Shown: positions 13,724 to 27,200 of the stretch, piece after piece
Numbering within the stretch: position 1 is the stretch's first letter
How the letters are laid out: the number at the start of each line of letters is the position of its first letter
From: Dreissena polymorpha
Taxonomy: Eukaryota > Mollusca > Bivalvia > Myida > Dreissenidae
DNA length: 64,000 bases
Direction of reading: 5' to 3'
Assembly: GCF_020536995.1 (NCBI RefSeq)
Contig: NC_068364.1
Coordinates: 43,631,676 to 43,695,675, forward strand
Made by a program: the position numbers and the translations under genes
Notes under the pieces: generated by a model
Databases searched by the model: none
Seen by the model: only the letters and a program-made list of their open reading frames with translations
Told to the model about the DNA's origin: nothing

Positions 13724-14157
13724 TTAAAAGGGGCCTTTTTCGCAGATTTAGGCATATTTTGTAGTTTGTCATTTAATGCTTTATATTGATAAATGTTAAC
13801 ATTGGATCTAAAGGGCGTAAGTAAAAAAATCAAGAATTAAATTTAGACCATTCGGCCATCCGTGCTCAATGACAATAGTATTTTATACTTTATATAAGCA
13901 ACCCTCGTAGTTTCATCATACAATATAACGACAACAACCGAACTCTCAGAAAACTATTCAATCGTTTCGCATTGCAACGTTTTATAATTTTCAGGTTTTT
14001 AAATCGTAAAATGATGCATATAATGGCTATTTTAGAGCATGGTAAACGTTCATTATTACTGTTACCTCACAAATCATAGCTACAAAGAAAATTTGCTAAT
14101 ATGAAACAACTTTTTTTTATTTTGTCAATTTACCAAAACGTGAAAAGGCCCCTTTAA
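13724..14157. mobile_element. TTAA-flanked MITE with a tRNA-like segment, copy 1
   Basis: TTAA flanks both ends. The inner ends read AAGGGGCCTTTTTCGC and, on the other strand, AGGGGCCTTTTCACG. The interior carries, on the minus strand, a tRNA 5'-half-like stretch with TGGCCGAATGGTCT, matching a Ser/Leu-type A box. A second, more diverged copy lies at about 49787-50247 and keeps both A-box and B-box-like sequence. No coding capacity is seen. Confidence 0.7.
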
Positions 14158-14434
14158 CAGACACATCAGTATACCGACTTGTTATAACTAGCAGAGGTAG
14201 AATGCCACAACTTAATTGCCATCATATTGTGCGTTTTCTACATTAACCTTTAAATAAACAAATTGTTCAACACAAACATTTCTCTTAAAAGTAAGTTATC
14301 CGCTTCGATATGCTGTACATCAGCTTCATTTTATAATGTAGAAATGATTGAAATACGATCAAATGCTAAAAAGGGGTAATACATTTTGATTCACATGATA
14401 AATTAGGCCTTGGGTATACTTGGTGACAAGTATT

Positions 14435-15855
14435 CCAGATTGAACATCGGTTTGGTGATTCTATCGTCAATCTTGAATACCTGTTTGGAGCTTCTATCGT
14501 CAATCTTGAACGGCTATTTGGTGATAACATCGTCATTCTTGAACATCTGTTTGGAGCTTCTATCGTCAATCTTGAACGGCTTTTAGGTGATTACATCGTC
14601 ATTCTTGAACAGCTGTTTGGTGACTATATCGTCAGAGGTGGACACATGTTGGGTGATGCTATCGTCATTCTTGAACAGCTGTTTGGTGATTCTAACCTAA
14701 GTCTTGAACAGCTGTTTGGTGATTCAATCGATAGTCTTTAAAAGCTGTGGTGATTCTATCGTCAGTCTTGAACAGCTGTAAGGTGATTCAATCGATAGTC
14801 TTGAAAAGCTATTTGGTGATTCTATCGTCAGTCTTGAACAGCTGTTTGGGGATTCAATCGATAGTATTGAAAAGCTGTTTTGTGATTCTATCGTCAGTCT
14901 TGAACAGCTGTTAGGTGATTATATCGTCATTCTTGAACACATGTTTGTTTATCTAAAGTCAGTCATGAACAGCTGTTTGGTGATTCTATAGTCTTAAACA
15001 GCTGTTTGGTGATTCTATCGACAGTCTTAAACAGCTGTTTGGTGATTAAACCGAAATTCTTGATATGTTTGGTGATTATATTCTCCGTCTTGAACTGCTG
15101 TTTGGTGATTCTATTGTCATTCCTGAACATTTGTTTGGTGATTATATCGTCGATCTTGAACACCTGTTTCGTGATTGAATTGTTATTCGTCAACAGTTTT
15201 TTGCTGATTCTATCGTCATTCTATAACACCTGCTTGATGATTCTATCCTCAGTCTTGAACAGCTGTTTGGTGATTTTATCGGCATTGTGGTACACCTGTT
15301 AGGTGATAAAATCGTCATTCTTGAACAGCTGTTTAGTGATTTTACCGTAAGTCTTGGACACTTGTGTAGTTATTCTATCGTCATTCTTGAACAACTATTA
15401 GGTGATAATATCGTTATTCTTGAATAGCTGTTTGGTGATTATATCGTCAGTGTTGAACTGTTGTTTGGTGATTCTTTTGTCATTATTGAACAGCAGTTTT
15501 GTTATTCTATTGTCATTATTAAACAGCTGTTTGGTGATTGTATTGTTTTTCTTGAACAGTTTGTTTGTTGATTCTATCGTCAGTCTTGAACAACTGTTTG
15601 ATGATTCTATCGTCAGTCTTGAACAACTGTTTGTTGATTCTTTCGCCAGTCTTTAACAACCAACTGTTTGTTGATTCTTTCGCCAGTCTTTAACAGCTGT
15701 TTGGTGATTATCTCGTCAGTTTTCAACAGCTGTTTGGTGATTCTGTTGTCAGTTTTGAACAGCTGTTTGGTGATTCCATCGTGAGTCCTGATCAGCCGAT
15801 TGGTGATTATATCGTCATTATTGAACACCTGTTTGATGATTATATCATTCATCCC
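14435..15855. repeat. 33-bp minisatellite, about 43 copies
   Basis: The unit reads roughly GATTCTATCGTCAGTCTTGA followed by ACAGCTGTTTGGT. Most copies contain the 10-bp palindrome AACAGCTGTT. Because 33 is a multiple of three, open frames run through the array on both strands with an 11-residue period; these look like a by-product. From about 14700 to 14900 two unit types alternate (CAATCGATA and CTATCGTCA), a local 66-bp higher-order repeat. Divergence between copies is moderate, with scattered small indels. Confidence 0.92.
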
Positions 15856-17815
15856 AAATAAGTCTGTTCTAACACCTGCAACAACGACCGCAAACTTCAT
15901 CCCTGGACGACCGGTCCGATAACTAAACAATGATCAAACTACGAAAATGACCATAGCTATAATTACATAACGTCTGTTGGGACGGGATAATCTAGACATT
16001 ATTAAAACATAATGTCTTTGTCTACCATTTTAACGATATGTGTATCCCCCCTCCCCAAAAAAAGGCGTAGGAGTATAGAACTAACGTTGTCCGTCTGTCC
16101 GTCCGCCAGTCCTTCCATCCGTCACTAAATTAATTTTTGGCGGGGGATGTCATTCAACGAATTTGCTCGTGTATAAATAATACGGTTTCAAATACCTATC
16201 AAATTGCATCCAAGACGTTCGAAGAGGGAGTTTTTTCCGGGTTAGCTTGCCTGGCTCTTCTAGCCATATTGTGTATACTTAGTAGCTCAATGCACGTCTT
16301 ACTAGGGCTACGTTTATCTGGACAATAATATATACAAATAGAGAATGGTCTGACATCTATGATCGAACCACTGTTGATAATATAGACTTTCTTATTGTGC
16401 TCGTTCACTAAAATTCACAACTCATTATTTTCGGACAACGATTTGAAGTATTGGTATTGCCTCTTAAATTGTACGCAAATTGTATTTATCAAGCATAAAC
16501 GAGTCAGTAATTGTGTTATTGTTTAAAACGGTCGTTACTTTGACCTCGCGTCATTTGGAAAAGAATACTAAACCCACTCACTTTTCCTGAGTTAGCTGGT
16601 TTACCAGTAATAAATGCAAATACTTTTGCCGATAAGTGACAGCTGCTCCACTTTGAGCAGAAGTATAGGGTTGATGCCTGTAGATATCATTATCGATCCC
16701 CAAACAAGTTACGCGACCGGGCCGGGAATCAAACCCAGTCTTTGGATTTGTAGTCTAGTGCTCATCAAAACTAAGCTACCTGGCCCTGTATTTACAAATA
16801 AGCTATGCAAACAGAGATTACAATATGATTTATCAAATCTACTTTATTAAACACACATTTTGTTAACTAGTGTAAACAAAGTTTAGTTATCATTCAGTTA
16901 TTTATTGTCATCTAAAAATTCACAACACAAAATAAATGCCGACACGTATTACATTATTTGATACAAATCGCCTGCTATTGAACATTTCAGACATATACAG
17001 ACATATTCATAAATATGAAAGACGATAATGCATTCATGTCCAGTTTCACAAGGTACACATGCATCAAACATTTCAAATAAAATTGTGTTAAGACAAGAAG
17101 CTGTAACACAATGGCAAACACTTGACACAACATTATTAACATTTTGCAATATATCGGTAATGAATGTCAAACGATACGGAACATGAATAAATGGTTCGCG
17201 GTAATGACGTAATGCAGTATTATCCTGATCGTTTTCGTAAAAATGAGCGTAATGAACCACTTTGAGCAAGTTCATTTAATTTCATACAGATATATTTAAA
17301 AATATCTTAACATAAAAATACGGTTTACTAAAATGTATAACTTATCAATATATTATCAGATCATACCGCATGTTGCAACAGTAGAATACACAATCACGTG
17401 GGAGGACACATAGTGCAATGAATACAACATTCATTTTCAACAGTCATTTTTGAAACATACATGTCATCAGTAAGTTATAGGCTAAGTGATTCGAACCTAC
17501 GCATACTTTCATCTCAAACTCTTTTCAATACAAGCATAAAATAAATAAGTCACAACTGCTCATAATTTTTCACATTCAGTCAGTTTGCTTGTTCTGTGGA
17601 ATGAATAATCATCAGTTATGATTAAATTCTGGAACATACATAAAACATATATTTATTATATAGTTCTTTAAGTTAATAACATTCTCTCAGTTTTATTATG
17701 TTCAGTTTCAATATTGTTTTATTAACCTTTTAAAATAACAAGAGCTCAGCAGTCAGAGTCAGATGCCGACCCCCCCCCCCCCCAAAAAAAAAAAACAGGG
17801 CCTGACACAAAACTG
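15856..17815. other. Intergenic DNA, no gene recognised
   Basis: A GTCCGTCTGTCCGTCC stretch near 16088 marks a fragment of a tandem-core repeat. A 63-codon frame at 16137-16328 has a hydrophobic stretch but no recognisable domain or splice context. A tRNA-like sequence lies at 16715-16785. A poly-C/poly-A tract at about 17770-17796 precedes the hAT element. Nothing else is recognised. Confidence 0.4.
16715..16785 (-). pseudogene. tRNA-like sequence (SINE head or tRNA pseudogene)
   Basis: On the minus strand a 71-nt stretch can fold as a tRNA. It has an acceptor stem with one mismatch and one G-U pair, a four-pair D stem in GCTTAGTTTTGATGAGC, and a five-pair T arm around TTTGATT. The anticodon stem has only about three of five pairs, and the loop would give ACA. 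A decayed tRNA or SINE head is more likely than a working gene. Confidence 0.55.
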
Positions 17816-17823
17816 ACCATTAC

Positions 17824-18669
17824 TAGGGCTGCAACAATATACCGGTATATCGGTATATATCGCAATACGCAATCCGCATATTGTATTGCGATATGATTTT
17901 CATCATACCGGTACGAAAATTTTACAAAAATTCACTCACATTTCGTCCAGAAAAGCCATCCGAAATAATGATAAAAAGGTAAACAAAACAAAGCAGTGTA
18001 CATTATTTTTTACGTAAAAATAGCATTCTAAAAAGTGTAGTATACGGAGAAGCGTTGTTACATCCATGGGAGCATTCATTCGATGCTTTTGAACAGATTA
18101 TCGTTGAATTAATTGCGCACAGCTGTAAATGTTTCGTTCGATTCTGATTTGAGCATTATCTGTAATCCGAATTTCGGAAACACGCTTCCAAATTTGAATG
18201 CTAACGCGACAATAAAAAATTATAGCGTCAAATACAAAGTGCTTTATCCTTTGTCTCAATAAAAAGCGCGCGAAAATTAAACAGACATGCAGAACGTCGC
18301 ATGGAAAGTATGGGTGTATTTTGTGTTGTATAAAAACGGGAACATCACATCAGCTGAATTACGCCTGTTCAGTGGGAAAAACGCCCCGGTTGGACGTTAT
18401 TTCATCACATCTTTAAATAGAAACAATTTCAAAAATGTATTTGATACTTAAGAAAATTTGCGAATGTTTGTGTTTCTTATTATTCTTGAGCACATTTATA
18501 GTAAATATTTACCAGAATTTGCTTTAAAATTGGAATTTATGGGATTATCGGGTAATTGGCAAGTTATAATTTTGGTACAAGTTAGCAATATATTGCGATA
18601 TATTGCAATACGGGTTTTTGAACTGACAATATATTGCAATACGGTTTTTGGCGTATTGTTGCAGCACTA
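17824..18669. mobile_element. hAT-type non-autonomous element with perfect 8-bp target duplication
   Basis: The element starts TAGGGCTGCAACAATA and ends, read in reverse, TAGTGCTGCAACAATA: 15 of 16 terminal bases match. The flanks at 17816-17823 and 18670-18677 are both ACCATTAC. The subterminal regions contain repeated ATATTGCAATA/TATCGCAATA words, likely transposase binding sites. No transposase frame is seen in its 846 bp. The intact duplication suggests a fairly recent insertion. Confidence 0.9.
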
Positions 18670-18775
18670 ACCATTACAGTTAAACATATCATACCATTGT
18701 GACTTAGCCACTTAAATAAGTTTTAATTTGACACTGAATTATGCACTTATGTTAAATCATTGTTATAGTATGGCT

Positions 18776-19245
18776 GACCTTGACCTTTGACCTAGTGAAC
18801 CCAATCTCATTCGGGGTCATCTACTGCCCAATGCAATTGCATGTAGGAAGAATTAAGCCAATAGTTGAATCAGTTAACGAGTTACTGGTCGGAAACGATT
18901 TCACATTTAGTATTACAGTGACCTTGACCTCTGACCTGGTGATCCCAATTTCAATAGGGGCAATCTACTTTCAAACGCCAATGCATATGGAAAGAATCAA
19001 GCTAATAAGTCCCTCCATTAACAAGTTATTGGTTAGAAACAATCATCACTCTTAGTGTGACATTGACCTTGATCTTTTACCTAATGACCCCAATTTCAAT
19101 AGTGGTCATCTCCTGGCAAAGGCCAATGCACATGGGAAGTGTCAATCAAGTTGTCTATCAAAAACAAACCGGTCTACCGACAGACCATCCGACATCCAGC
19201 AAAAGAATATACCTCCTCCTCTTTGAGGAGGGGCATAAAAATAAG
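18776..19245 (-). repeat. Bivalve tandem-core repeat (same family as 5605-6190)
   Basis: Three diverged units of roughly 145-150 bp each open with a TGACCTTGACCT-like motif (18776, 18928, 19062). They are followed by a region related to the GTCTACCGACAGACCATCC tail and a CCTCTTTGAGGAGGGG palindromic end. The family and order match the repeat at 5605-6190 in reverse. It is non-coding. Confidence 0.65.
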
Positions 19246-21271
19246 AGGAAAATATTGGGCTAAATACCTTATACTTCATACATACATTTCATTTCATACA
19301 AAACTACAAATGGGCTTTTATCCAAATTGTAAACATTATTGCTGTACAACAGTACTGATAGTATCAATCCCAGTTGAAGAAAGTATTTTTATACATATAT
19401 ATATTTGTTAACTGAACAAATATGTGAGCATACTTAACAACTCAGATTTACAAAGCTATTTCAAATTAAGTTATACTGAAATGTTTAAACTGCTTTGTTA
19501 CACAATTGTATGCCGCCAATATATCGATATAGTATTCTTTGCTTAACTGCAAGTATAAATATTGCAATATAAAAAAACAATCCTAATTTAGGTAATGGAA
19601 ATTGTTGCTTTCAACAAGCACCAAGGAAAATGTCAAACATTTATTTCATTAGTATTTTAATGACTAACATTTCAGAAGTTTCAAGTTGAGAAAAGATTTG
19701 TCAATCTTATCATAAATTACCACTATTCCCTATATCTCGTAACTAAAATCAAATGAAAGAACAACTTATAGTCTAATCTATCAATAATATAATTAAAAAG
19801 CTATTTGGTTTCATAATTGCTTTTTACTAATTTTTTCCTTACTTTTTTACATGGAATACTTATGCAAAGTTCACACAAAACATACATTGAGCCTTAAACA
19901 CATGTTCTAATTCTACTACCAGTCATAAGGACTGTCAGCAAATTGAGGTTTTACTTTTTTTAAATCTACGACACAAAGTTTGGAAATAAGCATTTCTGTC
20001 ATTAGTGAACACGTACCTTTAACTATTTGCATAACTGTAATACTTATTGACTTGTCCTACATAACAAAGAAAGTAAGAAAAAAACAATATCAATTGAACT
20101 ATGTCACCTTCACAAGTTCTTAAGTAAAGTTCCACGTACTTATATATTACTTTAATATGAAACTAAAATAGATAACATTAGAATGCTAAAAATTTAATTT
20201 TGTACAATCACATAGTAAAACAAATATAATCTAAACTAGAATATGATTGTCTAATCTACAAACAAATCAAAATTGTCTTACTATCTCATTTCCATACATT
20301 TGCTTCAAAATTTGGAACATTTGTCTTATTGCAGCACATGACAATAATTCAGTATTGGTTTGTTTCTTGTATAAGAAACAAGGGTTAAGCCATATGAAAA
20401 AAATTCCTGGGGGTCTGTTACAGGGCCATACTTTGGGGGAAAAAATACAAAAATGGTTTAGTTTGTACATTGTGGTATAATTAAGCTGTTCCATCGTACT
20501 TACATCCAATCACCCATTCTGCATTAGGGCAAGTTCTTTATAAAAATGTATTGAATGTCAATTAATCTGTATAACATTTTATAAAATTGTTGAAAACGAT
20601 TAAAAAGCGGTTGCATGTGTCTGTATTTACGAACAAAAAAAGGGTGGGACATATATTTAAAGGGTGGAGCATACAAATGGAAGGCCCCATACTTCCATCC
20701 CACTGTCGCGAAATCCATAAGAAATGAATGGTATTTCTTGAACAGACAGTGGTCAAAAAAGCTTAATCGTTTTCAAATATGCATCAAAATGAATTTTCAA
20801 CACACTTATCCAGCAATAAATTTTAATTACTATGTAATTGCAGTTTGATTACTTTCTGGAAAGTTTTGCTATCATGATAATCAGATAATTTATTTAATTA
20901 TTTCATTAGAATATTTCATTGATTCCCGATTCTGACACTTAAATGAGCATATGCTCAGTTCCAAAATTAATTAAATTCTTAACTACAGTACAATTAACAT
21001 GCTGGTTTCAATGCTGATTGAAGACAATATGTTCCTTATATGCAATTAATATATGATCTTCTCTACAAAGTCTTTTATCGCACACATCACTACATTATGT
21101 ATTGGGCTAATTGGGGTTTCAAAATAAAACCTGAATCTGCATCAAGGATTTTTCTGCCCCTTTCTAGCAAGTCTTTGATGCTACAAACCACCATAAAAAC
21201 CCATGTGCGTGTTCACGGGACTCATTTTAACGCATACAAACGCGACTTATTTTGATGCATGAATACGGGCC
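19246..21271. other. Intergenic DNA downstream of CDC6
   Basis: This AT-rich DNA has no recognised gene or repeat family. It should hold the CDC6 3' UTR just below 21272 on the minus strand. Short open frames here lack domains or splice context. Confidence 0.4.
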
Positions 21272-24200
21272 TCATTTTGGCATGCCTTCTTGTAGAATGG
21301 TAGATACAAGAACTTTGTCCTGAAGGGTGTGTTCCAGTTCTTTTTCATCCAACTTCAGAGCAATCTGTAATCAATAAATTACTGCTTTATAAAATGTAAA
21401 AATTTCCATCAACAAATCAGGACTTTTTCCTTCTTAGTGACCAGCCATTTTCACAACTTTGAGTATTTTGCATCTCAAATTTTCAAAGTTTGCAACTCAA
21501 ATTTTCAGTTTAAAAAAAATTGACTCATTTGTTCACAATGTTCACGAATTTTTTTCACAAATTAAAATTTATAAACTGATTTATAAATAGGGGAAAAAGC
21601 CCTTGCAATGTGTGCACTATTCCGACTAAAGGAATGTCTGGCAACTCCATGGGATACTTCACCCCCTGTAATCATCAACCATAAATCTCGCTTTCATACC
21701 TGTTTATAATTTCTCTCACATATGCATAAGAATTATCTCATGAACATCATGTATTATTTGCAGACTATTTCAGAGCTCTTATGCATAATATTTTTTTATT
21801 TGTTTTTAGTTTTTAATTTCATCTCTTTCTTTAATATTGGCTTAAAGATACCACTATTATAATTAAAGCCAAAATTACTAAAGTTGAAAGTCTTCATTAG
21901 TCTTTTATTTGCATTGTCAACATTAGGGTCATTTCAAAGAGATTAATGAGTGACAATTTGCATGATTATCTTAATCAAATTTATAGACTAGATTTTTTTA
22001 TAAATAGAGACTTCTTTGAACAAAAAAATCTACTAAAGCAGAAATAGTTGTCCCTGATCAGCCTTTGTAGACTGCACAGACTAACCACAGATGCATTAAG
22101 CCCCGTTTCCACAGAATGCCAATCAAATACTATAAACGTCTTCAATGTGCTCACCTTGTTTAGCCTAGTCTCTTTGCCCTTCTTAACACCAATCATGCCT
22201 CTGGCTTCCAGTAGAGTGATCGCCCCTTGGAACTCAGACTGGTCCACTGCAGCCATCTGGCGGTTCTTGCAAATCTTGCAGTAGACATCATGCAGCTGAA
22301 TGAAAGACAACAGGCTTATTTAGTTTAATACAGAAACAAATAATTAATTTGAGGTATATTAACAGAAACATTGTTTATACATTCCTTTACTTTATCTTAA
22401 ACAAGAGATGTATTTGTCAGAAACACAATGCCCCCTATTGCGTCGCTTTGAAATAAAATTTCAATATATCATTTGGCAGGTTTAGATCTCTCTTTCAAAG
22501 CTTATTACTACCCTTGGATTGTATTTATTGACTTTTGACCTTGAAGGATGACCTTGACCTTTCACCACTCAAAATGTGCAGCTCCATGAGATACACATGC
22601 ATGCCAAATATAAAGTTGCTATTTTCAATATTGCAAAAGTTATTGCAAAACTTTAACCAATGTTAAAGTTTTGGGACAGAATGACAGACAGACAGGCCAA
22701 AAACAATATACCCCCGATCATTCGATCCGGGGGCATAAAAATGATTGTCACCAAGCTATTGGAAAGCCATCTGGAAGTTTTTGCAAATCTTCCAGTAGAC
22801 ATGAAGATGAAGGATGAATACTAAATACTAATAAAATGTACCATTTATTTATTTGTGATATGTTTCTGGGTTAACTTTAATCATTCTTGACCTCAACCTG
22901 CAAACAGATTGTCATACAGTGCCATTTTAGAAACATAGCAGGGGAGTAAAATACTCTACTGCTCTTTATTAAAATGTCACAACATTCTTTACTTTTATAT
23001 AGATCCTGCAATGTTGGTAGGGCTTTATTACTTCATTTTGGGAAAAGGGCCACACAGAAAATATATAGAAATTTCTATTTTAAATTAAGTTTTTTTTATA
23101 GGAATATGTACAGGTTCTTTGTAGAATTCAGTTTACCAAAATAACAGGGCATAAGTCAGTAGTTCAGGCAATTTATAGAAGTATTAACAGCACAAATACT
23201 ATTAAAAGAATGATATTGCATCAAATTAATATCATACACCTTTTATCTTTTAAACAAAAGTTTATACTGAACATATTCATAGGAATCAATATTTTACTCA
23301 ACAAGAGCACAGCATAAAAGGTGACACGCTCAGCTACTGGTGCAGTTTCGAATAAATGAAAGCTTGTCAGATTTTTTATTTTTAGAGGTCACAGGGACCT
23401 TGACCTCTGACCTAGTGGCCCCAAAATGGGTGTGGTGTGTAGAACTCATCAAGTTGCATCTATTTATGAAGTTTCAAAGTTGTAGGTGGAAGCACTTTGA
23501 TTTTAGAGCCAATGTTAAGGTTTTAGCAAGACGCGGACGGCGGACGTCGAGCTGGCTATGACAATACCTTGGGTTTTCTCCGAAAACGCTGAGCTAAAAA
23601 TAAATGCATATGACTGAACATTTATCTGAGCTGTGAGCGTAGTGAGAAAGAAAAATATTGGTTAATATGTTCTTCAAAATGCTACTCACTGATTAATTTC
23701 AGACCTGCACATTCTACAAAATGGCAAAAACATTGAACACTTAAGAAATAAATGAAATTATAAGTGTGTTTACAAATATAGGATTAAGATCCAAAATGTA
23801 AAGCTTTATAAGAAAAAGGAATCTGTTGTCAGCCAATAATCATGTTCCTCTTCTGAAAAGTAACTGGATTGTCCGCTGTTCTTAAAAAGAAAGAAACCAT
23901 TTTTTAGCCATTTCTTTACAAAGAGAGACAACTCCTACCTTTCCAGTCGTGACCTCCTTGACCTTTCCCTGTTTGAGCAACAGCAGCAGGCTACACACCA
24001 CTAACTTCTGCTGTAGTGGTATGGTCTCTTGCTGCTGTGCTGCCGCCCCGGACCCATACACCATTGACAACACATTGTTGATGTGAGCAACTCCTATTTT
24101 CTGTGGAACTTTTGGGGGCGACAGTTTTCTAGGGCTTTTGCTTCCTGCACAAAATATAATGCACATCAAAATCAAATAATGGACAAAGCCAGTCCCAAGT

Positions 24201-27200
24201 TTAATTTTCTTATGTGTTGTTCTTTTCATCAAATTTGGGGCAATGCTTAGGGCTCTATTCCAAAAATGTTGATAAACAATGATAATTTGAAATTTAGAAT
24301 AAGTTAAACCACTAATAGAAGAAACTGAAATTCTGAGCTAGACACTCCAGCACCAACACAACATGACAGAAGGGCAGACAGAAGAGGGCATGGACAAATG
24401 GACAAGAGCAAGTCTATATGGCACCCTCATAAAAAGGGGGCACGTAAAACCAGACACACAAATAAAAATTCTTAATCATGGTGCATCCGTAATATTAATC
24501 CTTTTCCCACTTAGAAGAAAGGTGTAAATGGTGATGTGCAAACAGCATAAAACCAGAACAGCCTGCGAGTAACTGTTTACTGCTCATCAGTATCTAAGGT
24601 TTGGAGATGAAACCTTAAAAACTTTAATCTAGTAAGAAAGGTCTTAAATTAAATTTCATAGGGACTACAAATGCATGAAAATATGTATCTAAGTGGTAAA
24701 GAGTTAACATCAATCTATGCTCACCATTAGCAGGTGGAGGTGAGAGCACTGCCTGTGACCTTACGCTGGTCTCCACCATCTCAACAGCCCGCCGACACAC
24801 GTCCAGGGCCTTGCGCATGTCTCCTGCAACTGCTGAGATCTTGCGGGCACAAAACTGGATAGCCACAGCGTCCATTAGGTCTTCATCAAGCTGCATACAG
24901 ACACAGGAGTGAGATTTAAGTACATCTTCAAAGGAGGAGAAATCCCTTCCTCTCTTACAAGGTTCACATAAACTCTTTATTGCTATGTATATCCATTTAC
25001 TATTTGTAAAATTAGTTTGACATTGAAAGCGAGGAAATCAGCATTAAAGTGATATTATGGGCATCTAACAGTATATAGGTGTCTTTCGCAACCATTGTTT
25101 ATTTTTGGTGTTTTCACTTCATATACACTTATATTTGTTAGTGCAGCATCAACATACTAAAACAATATTCCGGAAAGAGAAAAATAATCCATTTGAATAT
25201 CAAGGGTACTTTCGTTTTGACGACAGAAATGATTCGATGTACGATGTGAGCCTAATGTAGTTTTCATGCAGATTCGTTTATACGACAAAAAGACACAATT
25301 TCGTTTTACGGATCAATTCGGCTTAGAAGACTGGGTGAGTCATGTAAAATATCAAAAATAATATATACTTTTTATAAACAACTGGTACCAAGATGAGTTG
25401 TACATAATTGGTCAGTTACTACATTTTAACTAATTCTTTTGACCTGTAAAATTCTTTTCAGCTCAATTCAACAGTGAAAAATGCCCATAATATGACTTTA
25501 AGGAGGAAAAATCACACCCAGACAGACATTTTTTTAAATCGCAGAAATTACAGTTCTAACAAGACTATTGCCAAGCAATATATGTCCGATACCGGCTCCA
25601 CCATTGTCAGAAATTCCACCATTGTCAAATAATTTTTTTATTTGTTGCCATAGCAACCATAATTTTTGATGGAGGAACAAAATGAAATGACGTGCATAAT
25701 GTCCATATTGCCTTCTATCCAGGTTTCAAGTTTCATGAAAAATATTAAGAATTTTTCAAGTTATCGCAGGATCTAGAAAACCACCATTTTCAGCAGTATT
25801 TCTAGTCTATTTGTTGCCAACGCAACCATAATTTTCGATGCAGGAACAAAATGAAATGACGTGCATTATCTCCATATTGCCATCTATCCATGTTTTAAGT
25901 TTCATGTAAAAATATGATGCACTTTTAAAGTTATCGCAGGATCCAGAAAAGTGTGACTGACAGACTGACTGACTGACACACAGAGCGCAAACCATAATTT
26001 CCCTCCAGTGAAACTGGTCGGGGACCGACAACAAGCCAACACAAATTCTTACATTAATACTAAAGACCTAGAAACTGTTATGCATTTACTAAGACATTAA
26101 CAAGAACTGTGTTTGTGAAACACAATGCCCTCTACTGCACCGCTTTGAAGACATATATTTGACCTTTAACCTCAAAATGTGCAGCTCCTTGAGATACACA
26201 TTCATGCCAAATATCAAATTGTTATCTTCAATATTGCAAAAGTTATGACCAAAGTTTAAGTTTTGGGACAGAATGACAGACAGACAGAATGACCGACAGA
26301 CAGGCCAAAACAATACACCCCTGATCATTTGATCCGGGGGAATAACAAATAAAGGAAGATCCTGTTCAAAAGCTGGTAAAGTTGTACTTATCTGAATCAG
26401 TGAGAAAAAAAATCAGTGTCAATACATCAGCTTTTTGTGTTGTGACTTAAAGTATTTAAACATGATTTCTCTGTGTGCATGAAATAAGCAAGTATACAAT
26501 ATATGTATTTACAATTCAATCTAAAAAAATATGCAAGTAATTTCTAAATAACATTATTGTTTGGCAACTGAAAGGGGAATTTACTGAAAATAGCAAAAAT
26601 GATTTTACTTTTTCTAGCATTTTCTAGAAATTCATAGAGCGGAATTTAAACAACAATAACTATTTCCATGTTATGTGCCAGCTACCTACATCTTTTATTC
26701 TGTCTTTTAAAATGGCCGAAATTTGTTCCTTTGTGTAGGGTGCAAAGTTCAGCAGTTTGGGACAGCAGTTTGGTCTTGCCTGAAGTCTCGGCAAAACACG
26801 ATCAGTCAAATCTAAAGCGTTGGCTATTCCTGTAAACAAAAATTTCACATTTATAATTGTGAAAATATTAAATATACCCGTAAAATGTACTTATCCAATA
26901 GTGAAAAAACAAAACAATTCTCTATTGCCATCTGACAAATTCCCAAAGGAAGAAAAATTTCATCAATTTTATTCCAAACTTGCATTTTTTTGCAAGTGAA
27001 TACATAAAAAAAAACACTGAAACTGCACATTTCAAGCAAAAATTCATGTTGCAAATGAAATTTAAATGTGTGCAATTTGTAACAAGCATTTTAAAAGACC
27101 TAAAATCTCAACTCTGTAGTTTCCACAACATGAATTTTCCAGATTTCAGGTTTTTGGCTTATTTTTCTCCATTACATTAGTACTGGTAATTTGCCCCAAT

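Noticed and set aside
14435-15855. CRISPR-like array
   Set aside because: The repeats are contiguous, without unique spacers, and the genome is animal.
14366-15930. Proteins with 11-residue repeats on both strands
   Set aside because: The 33-bp unit length keeps frames open by arithmetic. Frames on both strands are interrupted and no start or splice context is seen.
16137-16328. Small membrane protein frame
   Set aside because: One hydrophobic stretch alone, next to repeat debris; no homology recognised and no flanking exon.
16715-16785. Functional tRNA gene
   Set aside because: The anticodon stem pairs poorly, and other tRNA-like pieces in the window belong to SINE or MITE DNA.
26690-26829. 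CDC6 exon 7 ending one GTAG later (phase 1 donor)
   Set aside because: Only the GAT/GTAGGT donor keeps frame with exon 8, and it gives the spacing seen in human CDC6.
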